From Tardiphaga sp. P9-11 (lineage in GTDB: Bacteria > Pseudomonadota > Alphaproteobacteria > Rhizobiales > Xanthobacteraceae): a stretch of 64,000 nucleotides of DNA. Positions 8,990-17,685 of the stretch are shown here, piece by piece. Positions within the stretch are counted from its first letter, which is position 1; the number at the start of each line of letters is the position of its first letter. A program made the translations under genes and the position numbers. Location of the stretch: assembly GCF_008329525.1 (NCBI RefSeq), contig NZ_NPKQ01000012.1, positions 62,001-126,000 of the forward strand. Direction: 5' to 3'. Below the pieces are notes generated by a model. The model saw only the letters and a list, made by a program, of their open reading frames with translations. It did no database searches and was not told where the DNA came from.

Positions 8990-9394
8990 ATGAAGCTTTT
9001 CCCCGCAGGTTCGCGCCCGACCAACAGGGCGCCAGAGGAATACTTCACGGGCACGGTCTGGCAGGACCCGGTGATTGTCGCCGAAGCGCCAGCGAGGCTG
9101 GTTACCTTCCGCGTCAGCTTCGAGCCCGGCGCACGCACTGCCTGGCACACCCATCCGTTCGGGCAGACGCTCTATGTCATCGCAGGCGTCGGGCGCTTCC
9201 AGACCGAGGGCGAGCCAGTCGTCGAGATCAAGCCGGGCGACACCGTCTGGATTCCGCCGGGCGAGAAGCACTGGCACGGCGCGGCGCCGACCACCGGCAT
9301 GATCCATATCGCCATGCAGGAAGCGCTCGACGGCAAGACTGCGGACTGGATGGAAAAGGTCAGCGACGAACAATATGCGAAGCCGGTCGGCTAG
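8990..9394 (+). CDS. Small metal-binding cupin (hydroxynitrile lyase-like)
   Basis: A 134-residue single-domain cupin. Motif 1 is TAWHTHPFGQTLYVIAGVG (His-X-His and Gln ligands) and motif 2 is the IPPGEKHWHGAAPT segment (His ligand). Overall it follows the small cupins that include the (R)-selective hydroxynitrile lyase of Granulicella. Enzymes of this group are manganese- or iron-dependent, but most members have no proven natural reaction, so a lyase call would be speculative. It follows the RraA-like gene by 27 bases in the same direction, which suggests one transcript and perhaps a common pathway. Confidence 0.8.
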   Translation: MKLFPAGSRPTNRAPEEYFTGTVWQDPVIVAEAPARLVTFRVSFEPGARTAWHTHPFGQTLYVIAGVGRFQTEGEPVVEIKPGDTVWIPPGEKHWHGAAPTTGMIHIAMQEALDGKTADWMEKVSDEQYAKPVG

Positions 9395-9434
9395 GACGGC
9401 CAGGCATTGCCGGGTACGAGGACGAACGCTGGGT

Positions 9435-9899
9435 TCAAAAGTCTAGCGGCGCATTGTCCACCACCTCTTTCATCACGAAAAAGGTTCGGGTCTGACGGAC
9501 GCCGGGCAGCGCGATGAGCTGCGTGCCGTGGATGCGATTGAAATCGGCCATGTCGCCGACGCGGATTTTTAGGAAATAGTCGAAGTCGCCGGCGACCAGG
9601 TGGCAATCGAGAACAAATTTCAGTTTGGCCACCGCCTTTTCAAACACTGCAAAGCTTTCCGGCGTCGAGCGATCGAGCACGACACCAACCATGACCAGCG
9701 CGCCGCGGTTGACCTTCTCGGGCGCAATGATGGCGCGTGTATTCCTGATATAGCCTTCGTCAAACAGCTGCCGCGTGCGGCGATGACAGGTGGCGGGACT
9801 GACATTCACCTTGGCCGCCAGATCAGCATTGCTCAGACGCCCGTCTTTCTGCAGCAAATGGAGCATGCGAAGTCCGATTTTATCCAGATTTTCCGACAT
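9435..9899 (-). CDS. acdR: Lrp/AsnC-family regulator of ACC deaminase
   Basis: A 154-residue Lrp/AsnC regulator: an N-terminal helix-turn-helix (ADLAAKVNVSPATCHRRTRQL) and a C-terminal RAM ligand-binding domain with LDCHLVAGDFDYFLKIRV. It is divergent from acdS, the arrangement in which AcdR senses ACC and activates acdS in Pseudomonas, Azospirillum and Bradyrhizobium. The symbol is given on that context. The 156 bases between the two start codons must hold both promoters and the operator. Confidence 0.85.
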   Translation of the reverse strand: MSENLDKIGLRMLHLLQKDGRLSNADLAAKVNVSPATCHRRTRQLFDEGYIRNTRAIIAPEKVNRGALVMVGVVLDRSTPESFAVFEKAVAKLKFVLDCHLVAGDFDYFLKIRVGDMADFNRIHGTQLIALPGVRQTRTFFVMKEVVDNAPLDF

Positions 9900-10055
9900 G
9901 AAAGAATCTTCCGAATTTTTGGAGTTTAATGCATCTTACTTCCAGTTTAGATGGGTATGGTACGATATATAGCAGATCTCAGCCATATCTTTGAAAGCAC
10001 CTTTCGCACTGAGAATGCTAGCTGTACCGCCAGTTTTCACGACAACAGGTGTCAC
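9900..10055. promoter_or_regulatory. Divergent acdR-acdS control region
   Basis: Intergenic region between the two divergent start codons, more A/T-rich than its neighbours on the acdR side (about 9903-9975). It is the expected site of an Lrp-type operator and overlapping promoters by analogy with known acdR-acdS loci. ATATAT at about 9966-9971 could serve as a -10-like element for acdS, but no operator can be defined from the bases alone. Confidence 0.5.
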
Positions 10056-11069
10056 ATGCTCGAAGGCTTCGAACGCTATCCGCTCACCTTTGGACCCACC
10101 TATATCGAGAAGCTGGAGAAGCTCTCGGCCCATCTCGGCGGTAAGGTCGAACTCTACGCCAAGCGCGAGGACTGCAATTCCGGGCTGGCCTATGGCGGCA
10201 ACAAGCTGCGGAAGCTCGAATACATCATCCCCGATGCCATCGCGTCGAACGCCGATACGCTGGTATCGATCGGCGGCGTACAGTCCAATCATACACGCAT
10301 GGTCGCGGCCGTTGCGGCCAAGATCGGCATGAAGTGCAGGCTGGTGCAGGAGAGCTGGGTGCCGCATGAGGATGCCGTCTATGACCGTGTCGGCAATATC
10401 ATGCTCAGCCGGATCATGGGCGCGGATGTGCAGCTCGTCGACGAAGGCTTTGACATCGGCATCCGCCATAGCTGGGAAGAGGCGATCGAGGATGTGAAGG
10501 CAAAGGGCGGCAAACCCTACGCCATTCCGGCCGGTGCCTCCGTGCACAAATTCGGCGGTCTCGGCTATGTCGGCTTCGCCGAGGAAGTCCGCGCGCAGGA
10601 GAAGGAACTCGGTTTCGCGTTCGACTACATCGTCGTTTGCACGGTTACGGGTTCGACTCATGCGGGCATGCTGGTAGGCTTCGCCAAGGACGACCGCCAG
10701 CGCAGGGTGATCGGCATCGACGCTTCTTTCACGTTGGCCCAGACCAAGGCGCAGGTGCTGCAGATCGCGCAGGACACGGCCAGGCTCGTCAAGCTCGGCA
10801 AGGACATTGTCGCGGACGACGTGGTACTGATCGAGGATTACGCCTATCCGGCTTACGGCGTGCCGTCGGAAGAGACCAAGGACGCCATCCGCCTTTGCGC
10901 GCGTCTGGAGGGCATGATCACCGACCCCGTCTATGAAGGGAAATCGATGCAGGGGATGATCGACCTCGTGCAGAAGGGTTACTTCCCTGAAGGATCCAAG
11001 GTGCTCTATGCACATCTCGGCGGCGCGCCGGCGCTGAATGGATATGGCTACGCGTTCCGCAATGGATAG
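10056..11069 (+). CDS. acdS: 1-aminocyclopropane-1-carboxylate deaminase
   Basis: PLP enzyme that opens ACC, the ethylene precursor of plants, to 2-oxobutyrate and ammonia. The 337-residue product has the PLP lysine in YGGNKLRK (Lys50), GGVQSNHTR for substrate binding, and the residues that separate true ACC deaminases from D-cysteine desulfhydrases: Tyr-Glu in DPVYEGKSM (Glu294) and Leu321 in YAHLGGAPA, one position short of the Pseudomonas UW4 numbering (295, 322). The ATG at 10056 matches the family start ([15 protein letters not shown]); the frame is open further upstream but lies in the promoter region. This is typical of plant-associated Rhizobiales. Confidence 0.96.
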   Translation: MLEGFERYPLTFGPTYIEKLEKLSAHLGGKVELYAKREDCNSGLAYGGNKLRKLEYIIPDAIASNADTLVSIGGVQSNHTRMVAAVAAKIGMKCRLVQESWVPHEDAVYDRVGNIMLSRIMGADVQLVDEGFDIGIRHSWEEAIEDVKAKGGKPYAIPAGASVHKFGGLGYVGFAEEVRAQEKELGFAFDYIVVCTVTGSTHAGMLVGFAKDDRQRRVIGIDASFTLAQTKAQVLQIAQDTARLVKLGKDIVADDVVLIEDYAYPAYGVPSEETKDAIRLCARLEGMITDPVYEGKSMQGMIDLVQKGYFPEGSKVLYAHLGGAPALNGYGYAFRNG

Positions 11070-11123
11070 ATGCCGTCACATCGCGTGCGCCGGCTTTGCG
11101 TCCGGCGCGCCGATTGCCTTCGG

Positions 11124-11918
11124 TCACTCGAACCAGCGGTTGACGGTTGCACGGAAACTGCCGTCTTCCTGCATGATGTGCAGCCACTGATCGACGAAGG
11201 CCTTCAGCGCCACATCGCGCTGGAGCCAATAGGCCTTCTCGGCGAAGTCGAACGGCGTATCGGGATGCACGGCGCAGAGCACATCGTGATGCAGCTTCTG
11301 CTGATAGCGGGTCTCTGACGCATCGGTCATCATCAGGTCGGCACGGCCCTGTGCGATCTCGTCGAAGATGCGGGTATTGTCGTTGAAGACGGTGATCTCG
11401 GCCGACTTGATATGCGCTCGCGCAAAGCGCTCGTTGGTGCCGCCGGGATTCACGATCACTTTGACGCCGGGCCGATCGATCTCCGCGAGCGTCCCGAATT
11501 TCCCTGCATCGGTGCAGCGCGCGATCGGCGTCTTGCCCTCGCGCATGATGGGTATCGAGAACACGCCCTTCTTCTGCCGGTCGAGGGTGATCGACACGCC
11601 GCCCATCACCATATCGAACTGGTCTGCCGCAAAGTCAGCTGACAGTTTGGGCCAGCTGGTTTTCACATAGTCGACCTTGACGCCGAGTGCCTTTCCGAGC
11701 GCTTCCGCCATCTCGACGTCGAAGCCCTTGAACGATGTCGTGACAGGATCGAATGCGCTGAACGGCATGTAGTCGCCGGTCAATCCAACGCGCAGCGTCC
11801 CCCGGGCAATGATATCGTCGAGGCGGGACGGTGAGGGCGCAGGGGCCGGCGTCTGTGCCTGCACGGGTGCCGCAAACAGCAGGCAGGCTGCCAGCCAGGC
11901 GGCGGTGATCCGGATCAT
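11124..11918 (-). CDS. pheC: Periplasmic cyclohexadienyl dehydratase-like protein
   Basis: A 264-residue protein with a Sec signal peptide (ending near APVQA) and a solute-binding-protein fold. It follows Pseudomonas PheC closely: RVGLTGDYMPFS, KTSWPKLSADFA, VNPGGTNERFAR, then DLMMTDASETR with the Glu that matches the proposed catalytic acid of PheC, and FDFAEKAYWL. PheC converts prephenate to phenylpyruvate and arogenate to phenylalanine in the periplasm. Amino-acid-binding relatives lack the catalytic Glu and the NPGGTN loop, so an enzyme is favoured over a transporter subunit; no permease genes are adjacent. It is convergent with acdS. Confidence 0.75.
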   Translation of the reverse strand: MIRITAAWLAACLLFAAPVQAQTPAPAPSPSRLDDIIARGTLRVGLTGDYMPFSAFDPVTTSFKGFDVEMAEALGKALGVKVDYVKTSWPKLSADFAADQFDMVMGGVSITLDRQKKGVFSIPIMREGKTPIARCTDAGKFGTLAEIDRPGVKVIVNPGGTNERFARAHIKSAEITVFNDNTRIFDEIAQGRADLMMTDASETRYQQKLHHDVLCAVHPDTPFDFAEKAYWLQRDVALKAFVDQWLHIMQEDGSFRATVNRWFE

Positions 11919-12030
11919 GACGCCTCCCCCGTTTGTATCGCGGAGCCCACCGTTCAGGGGGGGGGCGCCGCGTTACGATCAGCTTACAGAGGATGTTGGA
12001 CCTTTCAATCGACGAGCGCGTCTGCCGGGA

Positions 12031-12777
12031 TCAGTTCACCCGCGTCCAGGTCTGGCCGCCGCAGAACATGCCGCCGAAGGCACAGCCCTGGACGCGCAGC
12101 GTGTCACTCCCTTTGAGCGCGATAGTCGAATCATAGGTGCTGCCGCTGTTCGGATCGAAGATCTTTCCCGCCCATTTGTTGTTGCCGGGCTTCATGTTGA
12201 TCAGCACCTTCTCCCCGTTGGCGTCGGTCTTGGCATTCATTGAATAGCCGCACAGATTGGCGCCGCACTGTTCGATGCGAACCTTGCCTTCCTTCTTCTC
12301 GGTCATCCAGATGCCGAGCGGCGTTGCCGCGGCGGCAGGCGCAATCGGTACGGGCGCATCCTGCTTGTTGACTGGATCGGTGGGCGGTGCGTTGGCGATG
12401 ACCGTAGAGGGCACAGATGTCTCGGCAAGCGCGGGAGCCGGGGCAACCGCGACGGATGGCGTGACAGGTGTCGCCGGAGCTGCCGCCTCCTTTGGGGCGA
12501 CAACGGGCTTCTGCGTCTCCACAGGCTTGGCCGTCTGTTCGGATCGCGGAGTGTTGGGGGCCTGCTCGCGCGTCTCGCGGTCACGCTCGCGCTTGCTGCG
12601 CTTGGTGCCATATTCGTAGACGCCGGGAATGGACACCGAGATGCAGTCCGTCGAATTGCAGTCGCTTGGCGCTTCGATGGTAATGGTGCGGCCACTGATG
12701 TCGAACGAGTAGCTGTCGCCAGCCTGAGCGGCGGTGCTGGCCAGCAGAATGGCGGCGAGGGCGAAGAGCGGCTTCAT
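12031..12777 (-). CDS. Secreted DUF2147 protein with Pro/Ala-rich linker
   Basis: A 248-residue exported protein. The signal peptide is MKPLFALAAILLASTAAQA; a short N-terminal part follows (SYSFDISGRTITIEAPSDC), then a low-complexity Pro/Ala/Val/Thr linker at about residues 75-150, and a C-terminal DUF2147 domain (PLGIWMTEKKEGKVRIEQC to the end). DUF2147 proteins are periplasmic or lipocalin-like, with unknown ligand. The ATG at 12777 is chosen because GGAGGA lies seven bases upstream and the signal peptide begins there. Confidence 0.8.
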   Translation of the reverse strand: MKPLFALAAILLASTAAQAGDSYSFDISGRTITIEAPSDCNSTDCISVSIPGVYEYGTKRSKRERDRETREQAPNTPRSEQTAKPVETQKPVVAPKEAAAPATPVTPSVAVAPAPALAETSVPSTVIANAPPTDPVNKQDAPVPIAPAAAATPLGIWMTEKKEGKVRIEQCGANLCGYSMNAKTDANGEKVLINMKPGNNKWAGKIFDPNSGSTYDSTIALKGSDTLRVQGCAFGGMFCGGQTWTRVN

Positions 12778-12996
12778 GTGTCCTCCAAAGCGGTTGAAAT
12801 CCTGACCCTGAACCGAGCCGCGGATGCGCCCGAACACCGTGGTCCGCGTCACTCTGGGGGAATTGCAATTGCTCTGGTGTGTGGCGCCGACTGAAGAAGT
12901 GGTTCAATCATGCGCCGGATATGTGCCGTTTCAGGCAGCCCGACAGGTCCAAACACCGCCGCTGGACGGCGGCGGCGTCTTGAAGCCTGACTTTCG

Positions 12997-13482
12997 TTAG
13001 TAATCGCTGTAACGCGAGGCGCTGCTGCCCACGGTCATCTGGCTCTTCAGCGTCTCGAAACGATCGCGGGCGGCGCGCTCGCGCCCATCGATGAAATCGA
13101 TGATTTCGTCACGCGGCATCGGGCCTGACGAAATCGGCCGCGAACTGCCGATGGTTTCATCGACGAAATACTGACCGTCGTCGTCGCGGCGTGCGGTCCA
13201 GCGAAAGCGGATGGCATCCAGCGGACCCGGACCGAGACGGGAGTAGCCATCGACCTCGAGGGCCTCTGGAACCGTAGAGGGCGACTCGTGCTCGACGAGC
13301 GGCGCTTCGGGCTCGGCGGCGACCATGACAGACACAGTCTCGGTGACTACGGTTTCAGTGACGACGGTGATCGAAGCGGGCTCGGCGTCGCCGTGTTCGG
13401 CCACTTGCGATTCCGCTTCCTTGCGGTCGAGAATGCTCGCAATGGCCGCGAGGGCGTGATCGGTCGGATCGTTCTGGGTCAT
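12997..13482 (-). CDS. Hypothetical protein, acidic with Val/Thr/Glu-rich N-terminal half
   Basis: Codes for 161 residues. The first half is acidic and low in complexity (VVTETVVTETVSVMV repeat near residue 45); the second half looks folded (DAIRFRWTARRDDDGQYFVDETIG, then DEIIDFIDGRERAARDRF). No family is recognised. The ATG at 13482 has GGGGAGG ten bases upstream. The gene stands alone between two minus-strand genes. It has the codon bias of the neighbours and is probably a lineage gene of Bradyrhizobiaceae. Confidence 0.7.
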   Translation of the reverse strand: MTQNDPTDHALAAIASILDRKEAESQVAEHGDAEPASITVVTETVVTETVSVMVAAEPEAPLVEHESPSTVPEALEVDGYSRLGPGPLDAIRFRWTARRDDDGQYFVDETIGSSRPISSGPMPRDEIIDFIDGRERAARDRFETLKSQMTVGSSASRYSDY

Positions 13483-13572
13483 CAAAATGCGCCTCCCCGC
13501 AATTACGCAACGTCCACATAGGCCGATATGTAATCGGCTGTGGTTTCATTTTGGTAATCGCTGTGGCTGTTT

Positions 13573-14997
13573 TTAGGCAGAGATCGGCGGGCGCCTGTCT
13601 TTCCAGGGCCGGATCTGCTCGAGTTGCCCGGCCAGACGGAACAGCATGGCCTCGTCGCCGAAATGCGCCGTGAACATCATACCGATCGGCAGACCTTTGC
13701 TGCTCCAGGCCAGGGGTACCGACATGGAGGGCTGGCCGGTCATGTTGGCGATGCTGGTGCCTGGCATGTAGCGGCGCAGCAAAGGCGCCACATGGCCGAG
13801 GTCGTCCGACATCGTATCGATCTCGCCGATCCTGACCGGCGGCGTGCAGAGCGTCGGCGACAGGAAGATGTCGCAGCCGGTAAAGAATTCGGTGACGCTG
13901 CGGGAGATCTGGAATGCGTTCTGCAGTGCTGTCACGTAGTCGACTGCGCTTGCCTTGCGGGCATTGTGCGCGCTGCCGAGTGTGAGTTTCTCGAAATCGT
14001 CCGAGGTCATCGGGCGGCCGAACTTCTTCTCAGCAAACTGGACGGTCGCCGCCGTATTGGCCGACACGATCGCCGCAATCACTTGCGCAGGATCCAGCGG
14101 CAAAACCGGCGCGCGTTCTTCGACATGATGACCCTCTGCTTCGAGTAGCCGGGCGACATCGCGGACGGCGGCGGCAACTTCGGGATCGATCGCATCGCCA
14201 TAGGGCGACTTGTCGGTGAAGAAGATACGTAGTCTGCCGGGATCGCGGCTGACTTCTTCGCGGAAGGGACGTTCCGGCGCCGGCGCCATATAGGGGCTCG
14301 TCAGTTCCGGCCCGTGAACAGCATCGAGCATTGCGGCGCTGTCGCGCACGCTGATGCTCACGACGTGGCCACAGGAGAAGCCGGCCCAGCCTTCGGCCTT
14401 GTCAGGACCCGTCGGATTGCGCGCGCGGGTCGGCTTCAGGCCGAACACGCCGCAGGCCGAGGCAGGAATACGGATCGAGCCGCCACCGTCGCTGGCATGG
14501 GCGACAGGCAGGATGCGTGTGGCGACGGCAGCAGCGGCGCCCCCGGATGAGCCGCCCGATGCATGATCGGGATTCCAGGGATTGCGCGTCGGTCCGTGCA
14601 GTCGGCATTCCGTTGTCGGCATCAGCCCGAATTCGGGGCTCGCGCTTTTCCCGAATATCGTGAGGCCGGCATTGAGGAAACGTTGGGTGAGGGTGCCGGT
14701 ATGATCAGCGACGAAGTCCTTGTAGAGACTGGCCCCGAAAGTCGTGCGCGTGCCGTTGAGGAGTTCGAGATCTTTCAGCAGGAACGGTACGCCGGTGAAG
14801 GGCCCGTCAGGCAACCCCTTGTCGATTTGGCGCTGCGCATAGTCCTCATGGCGCACCACGACAGCGTTGATCCGAGGATTGACGCGTTCGGTGCGCGCCA
14901 CGGCCTCATCGAGCAATTCGCGCGGGCTGATCTGTTTGCTGCGCACCAGCCCGGCAAGGCCGAGCGCATCGTGATCGTCATACTCTTTGAATGCCAT
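13573..14997 (-). CDS. Amidase signature family enzyme
   Basis: A 474-residue amidohydrolase with the Ser-cisSer-Lys triad: the lysine in VPFLLKDLELL (near residue 80) and the serine-glycine block DHASGGSSGGAAAAVA followed by DGGGSIRIPASACGVFGLKP. Family members cleave diverse amides, from amino-acid amides to nylon oligomers, and GatA is a relative, but this stand-alone gene without gatB/gatC is a catabolic amidase. The substrate is not predictable. It is followed on the same strand by a hypothetical gene and preceded by a hydroxyacid dehydrogenase. Confidence 0.9.
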   Translation of the reverse strand: MAFKEYDDHDALGLAGLVRSKQISPRELLDEAVARTERVNPRINAVVVRHEDYAQRQIDKGLPDGPFTGVPFLLKDLELLNGTRTTFGASLYKDFVADHTGTLTQRFLNAGLTIFGKSASPEFGLMPTTECRLHGPTRNPWNPDHASGGSSGGAAAAVATRILPVAHASDGGGSIRIPASACGVFGLKPTRARNPTGPDKAEGWAGFSCGHVVSISVRDSAAMLDAVHGPELTSPYMAPAPERPFREEVSRDPGRLRIFFTDKSPYGDAIDPEVAAAVRDVARLLEAEGHHVEERAPVLPLDPAQVIAAIVSANTAATVQFAEKKFGRPMTSDDFEKLTLGSAHNARKASAVDYVTALQNAFQISRSVTEFFTGCDIFLSPTLCTPPVRIGEIDTMSDDLGHVAPLLRRYMPGTSIANMTGQPSMSVPLAWSSKGLPIGMMFTAHFGDEAMLFRLAGQLEQIRPWKDRRPPISA

Positions 14998-15067
14998 CGC
15001 GGGGTACTCTGGTGAGGACTGTAAGATTGCTGGCGCGGATCACTCATCCGCGCCAGCAATTGTCGGC

Positions 15068-16057
15068 TCAGCCGAACACGTCGGCGTTGACGGCATTCTG
15101 CTTGATCGGCTCGCCATCGAGCACGCTCAGCATGTTGCGCGCGGTCTGCGCGCCCATGCGGTCGAGTGCTTCGCGGGTTACGCCGGCGACATGCGGCGCG
15201 ATGATCACATTCGGCAGTTCGAACAGCGCGTGACCGAGCGGTGGCGGTTCGGCTTCGAACACGTCGAGCCCGGCGCCGGCGAGCTTGCCCGATACCAGCG
15301 CATCATGCAGGGCGGCTTCGACGATGATGCCGCCGCGTGCGGTGTTGATGAGATAGGCCGATGGCTTCATGCGGGCGATGCGCGCTGCGTTGAACAGGCC
15401 AGTCGTTTCGGGGGTCTTCGGGCAATGCAGACTGACAAAGTCAGCGCGTGGCAGGACAGCGTCGAGATCGGTGACGGGCTCACAGCCGGCGGCCTTGATT
15501 GTATCGGCCGAGACATAGGGGTCGTAAACCAGCACGTTCATTTCCATCGCCTGGCAGCGCTTGGCGGTGCGGGTGCCGATGCGGCCGAAGCCAACGACCA
15601 ACACTGTCTTGCCAAACAGGTCGAATGGCAGCGCGCCGAACCGCGATGCCCATTTGCCCTCCTTGACCATGGCGTGCAGTTCGACCGCGCGCTTGGCAAG
15701 CGTCAGCATCATGAACAGCGCCTGTTCGGCCACCGAAGGCGAGTTGGCGGTACCCGCGATCATCAATGGCACCTTGCGCTTGCTGAGCGCCGGCACATCG
15801 ACCGCGTCGTAGCCGACGCCGATGCGCGCCACCACCTTCATGTCCTTGCAGGCTTCGAGTTCGGGCTCGCCGAACCGCGTGGCGCCGAGTGCAGTGCCAT
15901 GCACCGGTGCGTGTTGCTCGATCAGCTTGATGTAGTCGGCAGCGGAAATCAGATTGCTGAATTTGACCACTTCGATGTCTTCGCGTGCGTTGAAGAGGTC
16001 CATTCCCTGGGTCGACATCGACTCGGTGATCAGAAGTTTCTTCTTGTTGGTCGCCAT
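15068..16057 (-). CDS. D-2-hydroxyacid dehydrogenase, NAD-binding
   Basis: A 329-residue member of the D-isomer 2-hydroxyacid dehydrogenase family (PGDH, glyoxylate/hydroxypyruvate reductase). The NAD fold motif is VLVVGFGRIGTRTAKR; substrate and catalytic residues are visible in INTARGGIIVEAAL (Arg), DVFEAEPPP (Glu) and IIAPHVAGVTREA (His). It may reduce a 2-oxo acid or oxidise a D-hydroxy acid. The start at 16057 follows AAGGGGTGG and avoids a 75-codon extension without family similarity. The gene is 70 bases upstream of the amidase gene, so a shared transcript is possible. Confidence 0.88.
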   Translation of the reverse strand: MATNKKKLLITESMSTQGMDLFNAREDIEVVKFSNLISAADYIKLIEQHAPVHGTALGATRFGEPELEACKDMKVVARIGVGYDAVDVPALSKRKVPLMIAGTANSPSVAEQALFMMLTLAKRAVELHAMVKEGKWASRFGALPFDLFGKTVLVVGFGRIGTRTAKRCQAMEMNVLVYDPYVSADTIKAAGCEPVTDLDAVLPRADFVSLHCPKTPETTGLFNAARIARMKPSAYLINTARGGIIVEAALHDALVSGKLAGAGLDVFEAEPPPLGHALFELPNVIIAPHVAGVTREALDRMGAQTARNMLSVLDGEPIKQNAVNADVFG

Positions 16058-16251
16058 TTCCACCCCTTGAAGCATTCCATGTTGTTGTGCGCGTACCCGG
16101 AAGCCGCGCGGTTCATCTAACAGGCTTGGCGCGACGAGGTCTACCGCCGGCGGAGATGCCGCGTGTGGACTTGCCCGCGTCGAAGCCCCTATGGTTGTCG
16201 GTGATTGCAAGTGATTTGCTGCGCCGCGAAATTGCAGTGAGGGAGGTGCTG

Positions 16252-16944
16252 ATGACCGAGATGAATTTGCCCAAGCGCACACGTCGACCGCTACGTCCTG
16301 CGCTGTGCGTTGCTGTGGTTTTGCTGCTCGGAAATTCCGCGGTGGTTTACGCCCAGGGGCTAGTGCAGGGCGTGCAGCAGGGCGCCAGAGACGGCAATCG
16401 TGCCGCCGGCCCGATTGGCGGAGTTTTGGGTGGGGCGATCGGCGGCGTCGTGGGCGTGGTTGGCGGCGTGCTGGGTGTGCCGTCGAACAACAATGTTCGC
16501 GGTCCCGTGGGCGGGCAGTCGAGCGCCAAACAGACCAAGGCCGCGAAAAAAGGCAAGAAGGGCGCTCAGCCCGCGCCGGAGCCGGAACTGACCGCCGAGC
16601 AGATCGTCGCCAACAGCGATGCCAACATCACCCGCATCAAGACCTCGCTCAACCTGACGCCAGAGCAGGAAAAGAATTGGGCAGGTTTTAGCAACGCCAT
16701 GCATACGCTCGGCAATAACGGCGCCGAGCGGCTCAAGCTGCGCATCGCCCGCGCCCAGCGCGATCCACCGGATGACATCATCGAGCAGATGCGCAACGAG
16801 GCCCAGTTCCTCAATGATCGCGCCGTCGATCAGCGTGCCGTGGCCGATGCCGCGGAGCCGCTCTTCGCCACGCTGGATGACAAGCAGAAGGCACTGTTCA
16901 TTCAGGAGATGGTCGGCCTTAGCCGCGAGCGCGGTCTCGACTAA
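16252..16944 (+). CDS. Exported LTXXQ-motif protein with glycine-zipper segment
   Basis: A 230-residue exported protein. A basic start is followed by a hydrophobic signal (ALCVAVVLLLGNSAVVYAQ), a glycine-zipper stretch (about residues 50-70, GPIGGVLGGAIGGVVG), a Lys/Ala-rich linker, and a C-terminal helical domain with the SLNLTPEQEKNW motif of the LTXXQ/CpxP-Spy-like family. Such proteins are periplasmic, stress-related or of unknown role. The ATG at 16252 has GGGAGG five bases upstream. Confidence 0.75.
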   Translation: MTEMNLPKRTRRPLRPALCVAVVLLLGNSAVVYAQGLVQGVQQGARDGNRAAGPIGGVLGGAIGGVVGVVGGVLGVPSNNNVRGPVGGQSSAKQTKAAKKGKKGAQPAPEPELTAEQIVANSDANITRIKTSLNLTPEQEKNWAGFSNAMHTLGNNGAERLKLRIARAQRDPPDDIIEQMRNEAQFLNDRAVDQRAVADAAEPLFATLDDKQKALFIQEMVGLSRERGLD

Positions 16945-17008
16945 ATGCCGCAACGAGGAACCTCTCGGCCAAAGGGACGTTTTTCTTCCACCGATGGAGG
17001 AGACGATC

Positions 17009-17230
17009 ATGGCCGAGAAGTTCGATCCCGCACCGCACGACAAATATGCCGTAGGTGTGAAGGAAGCCGCACGTGCTGATCGCAAGACTTATGAGGAGCT
17101 CAAGACCGGCCTGAAGGACAGTTTCCCGGCTTCGGATCCCGTGAGTGCGACGCAGCCCAACCGGTCGAAACACGATAGCGACGACGGTTCATCGCTTTGG
17201 AACAAGATCACGGGCGTTTTCAAATCCTGA
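17009..17230 (+). CDS. Small conserved-type hypothetical protein, 73 residues
   Basis: A small soluble, charged protein. The start at 17009 is clear because GGAGGAG lies seven bases upstream. The middle reads DSFPASDPVSATQP, a motif I associate with short stress-related proteins of Rhizobiales, and the C-terminus is WNKITGVFKS. No function can be assigned. It lies 64 bases after the LTXXQ gene and may be cotranscribed. Confidence 0.7.
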   Translation: MAEKFDPAPHDKYAVGVKEAARADRKTYEELKTGLKDSFPASDPVSATQPNRSKHDSDDGSSLWNKITGVFKS

Positions 17231-17299
17231 CGGCACGCCGTTGTAACAATTGGTTAACCATGTGCGTCGCACAATCGCATCAGGCTTTGACTGGTGAAG

Positions 17300-17569
17300 A
17301 TGGAGACTGGCGTGGCGACCGTGTTCTCTGACAGTGATCCTGAAGCAACCGATGTTCCTGCGGCTTCGCGGCGGGGCGATGTCTTTACAATCCACGCGAC
17401 CCGCAATGACCAGAGTATGGTGACGCACCGGATCATTCCTGATGTTGCCGTTGCGCAGGCTCGGACGCTCAACGATGCGGGTTGGCGGGTCAGTATCTCT
17501 GGCCTCGGTGGCCGCCTATTCTTGCCATCGGAATTTCATCAACTGCTGACATTCAAACGGATCGGCTGA
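17300..17569 (+). CDS. Hypothetical protein, about 85-89 residues
   Basis: A short soluble protein with a folded-looking C-terminal half (RIIPDVAVAQARTLNDAGW, then LGGRLFLPSEF). Two starts are possible: ATG at 17300, or GTG at 17312 with GGAGA five bases upstream, which is perhaps better. A clear intrinsic terminator follows 18 bases after the stop, which supports a real transcript. No family is recognised. Confidence 0.65.
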   Translation: METGVATVFSDSDPEATDVPAASRRGDVFTIHATRNDQSMVTHRIIPDVAVAQARTLNDAGWRVSISGLGGRLFLPSEFHQLLTFKRIG

Positions 17570-17587
17570 CGATTCCGAATTTAGAGC

Positions 17588-17616
17588 CCCGCCGGTAATA
17601 CGAGCGGGGTTTTTTG
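17588..17616 (+). terminator. Intrinsic terminator
   Basis: Stem CCCCGC / GCGGGG with an 11-base loop followed directly by six T. It lies just after the hypothetical gene ending at 17569. Confidence 0.85.
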
Positions 17617-17685
17617 CATGTGCGAACATGGTAGGTTCGCGCCACAAAATCTTCGCAAGTCAAATAAGGTAATTGGCCTAAGGCA

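Noticed and set aside
14987-16120. Plus-strand frame opposite the hydroxyacid dehydrogenase
   Set aside because: Antisense shadow; the dehydrogenase has the NAD motif and catalytic residues.
17254-17261. TTAACCAT, resembling a CtrA half-site
   Set aside because: A single eight-base match near a small hypothetical gene is expected by chance; no second half-site at the right distance.
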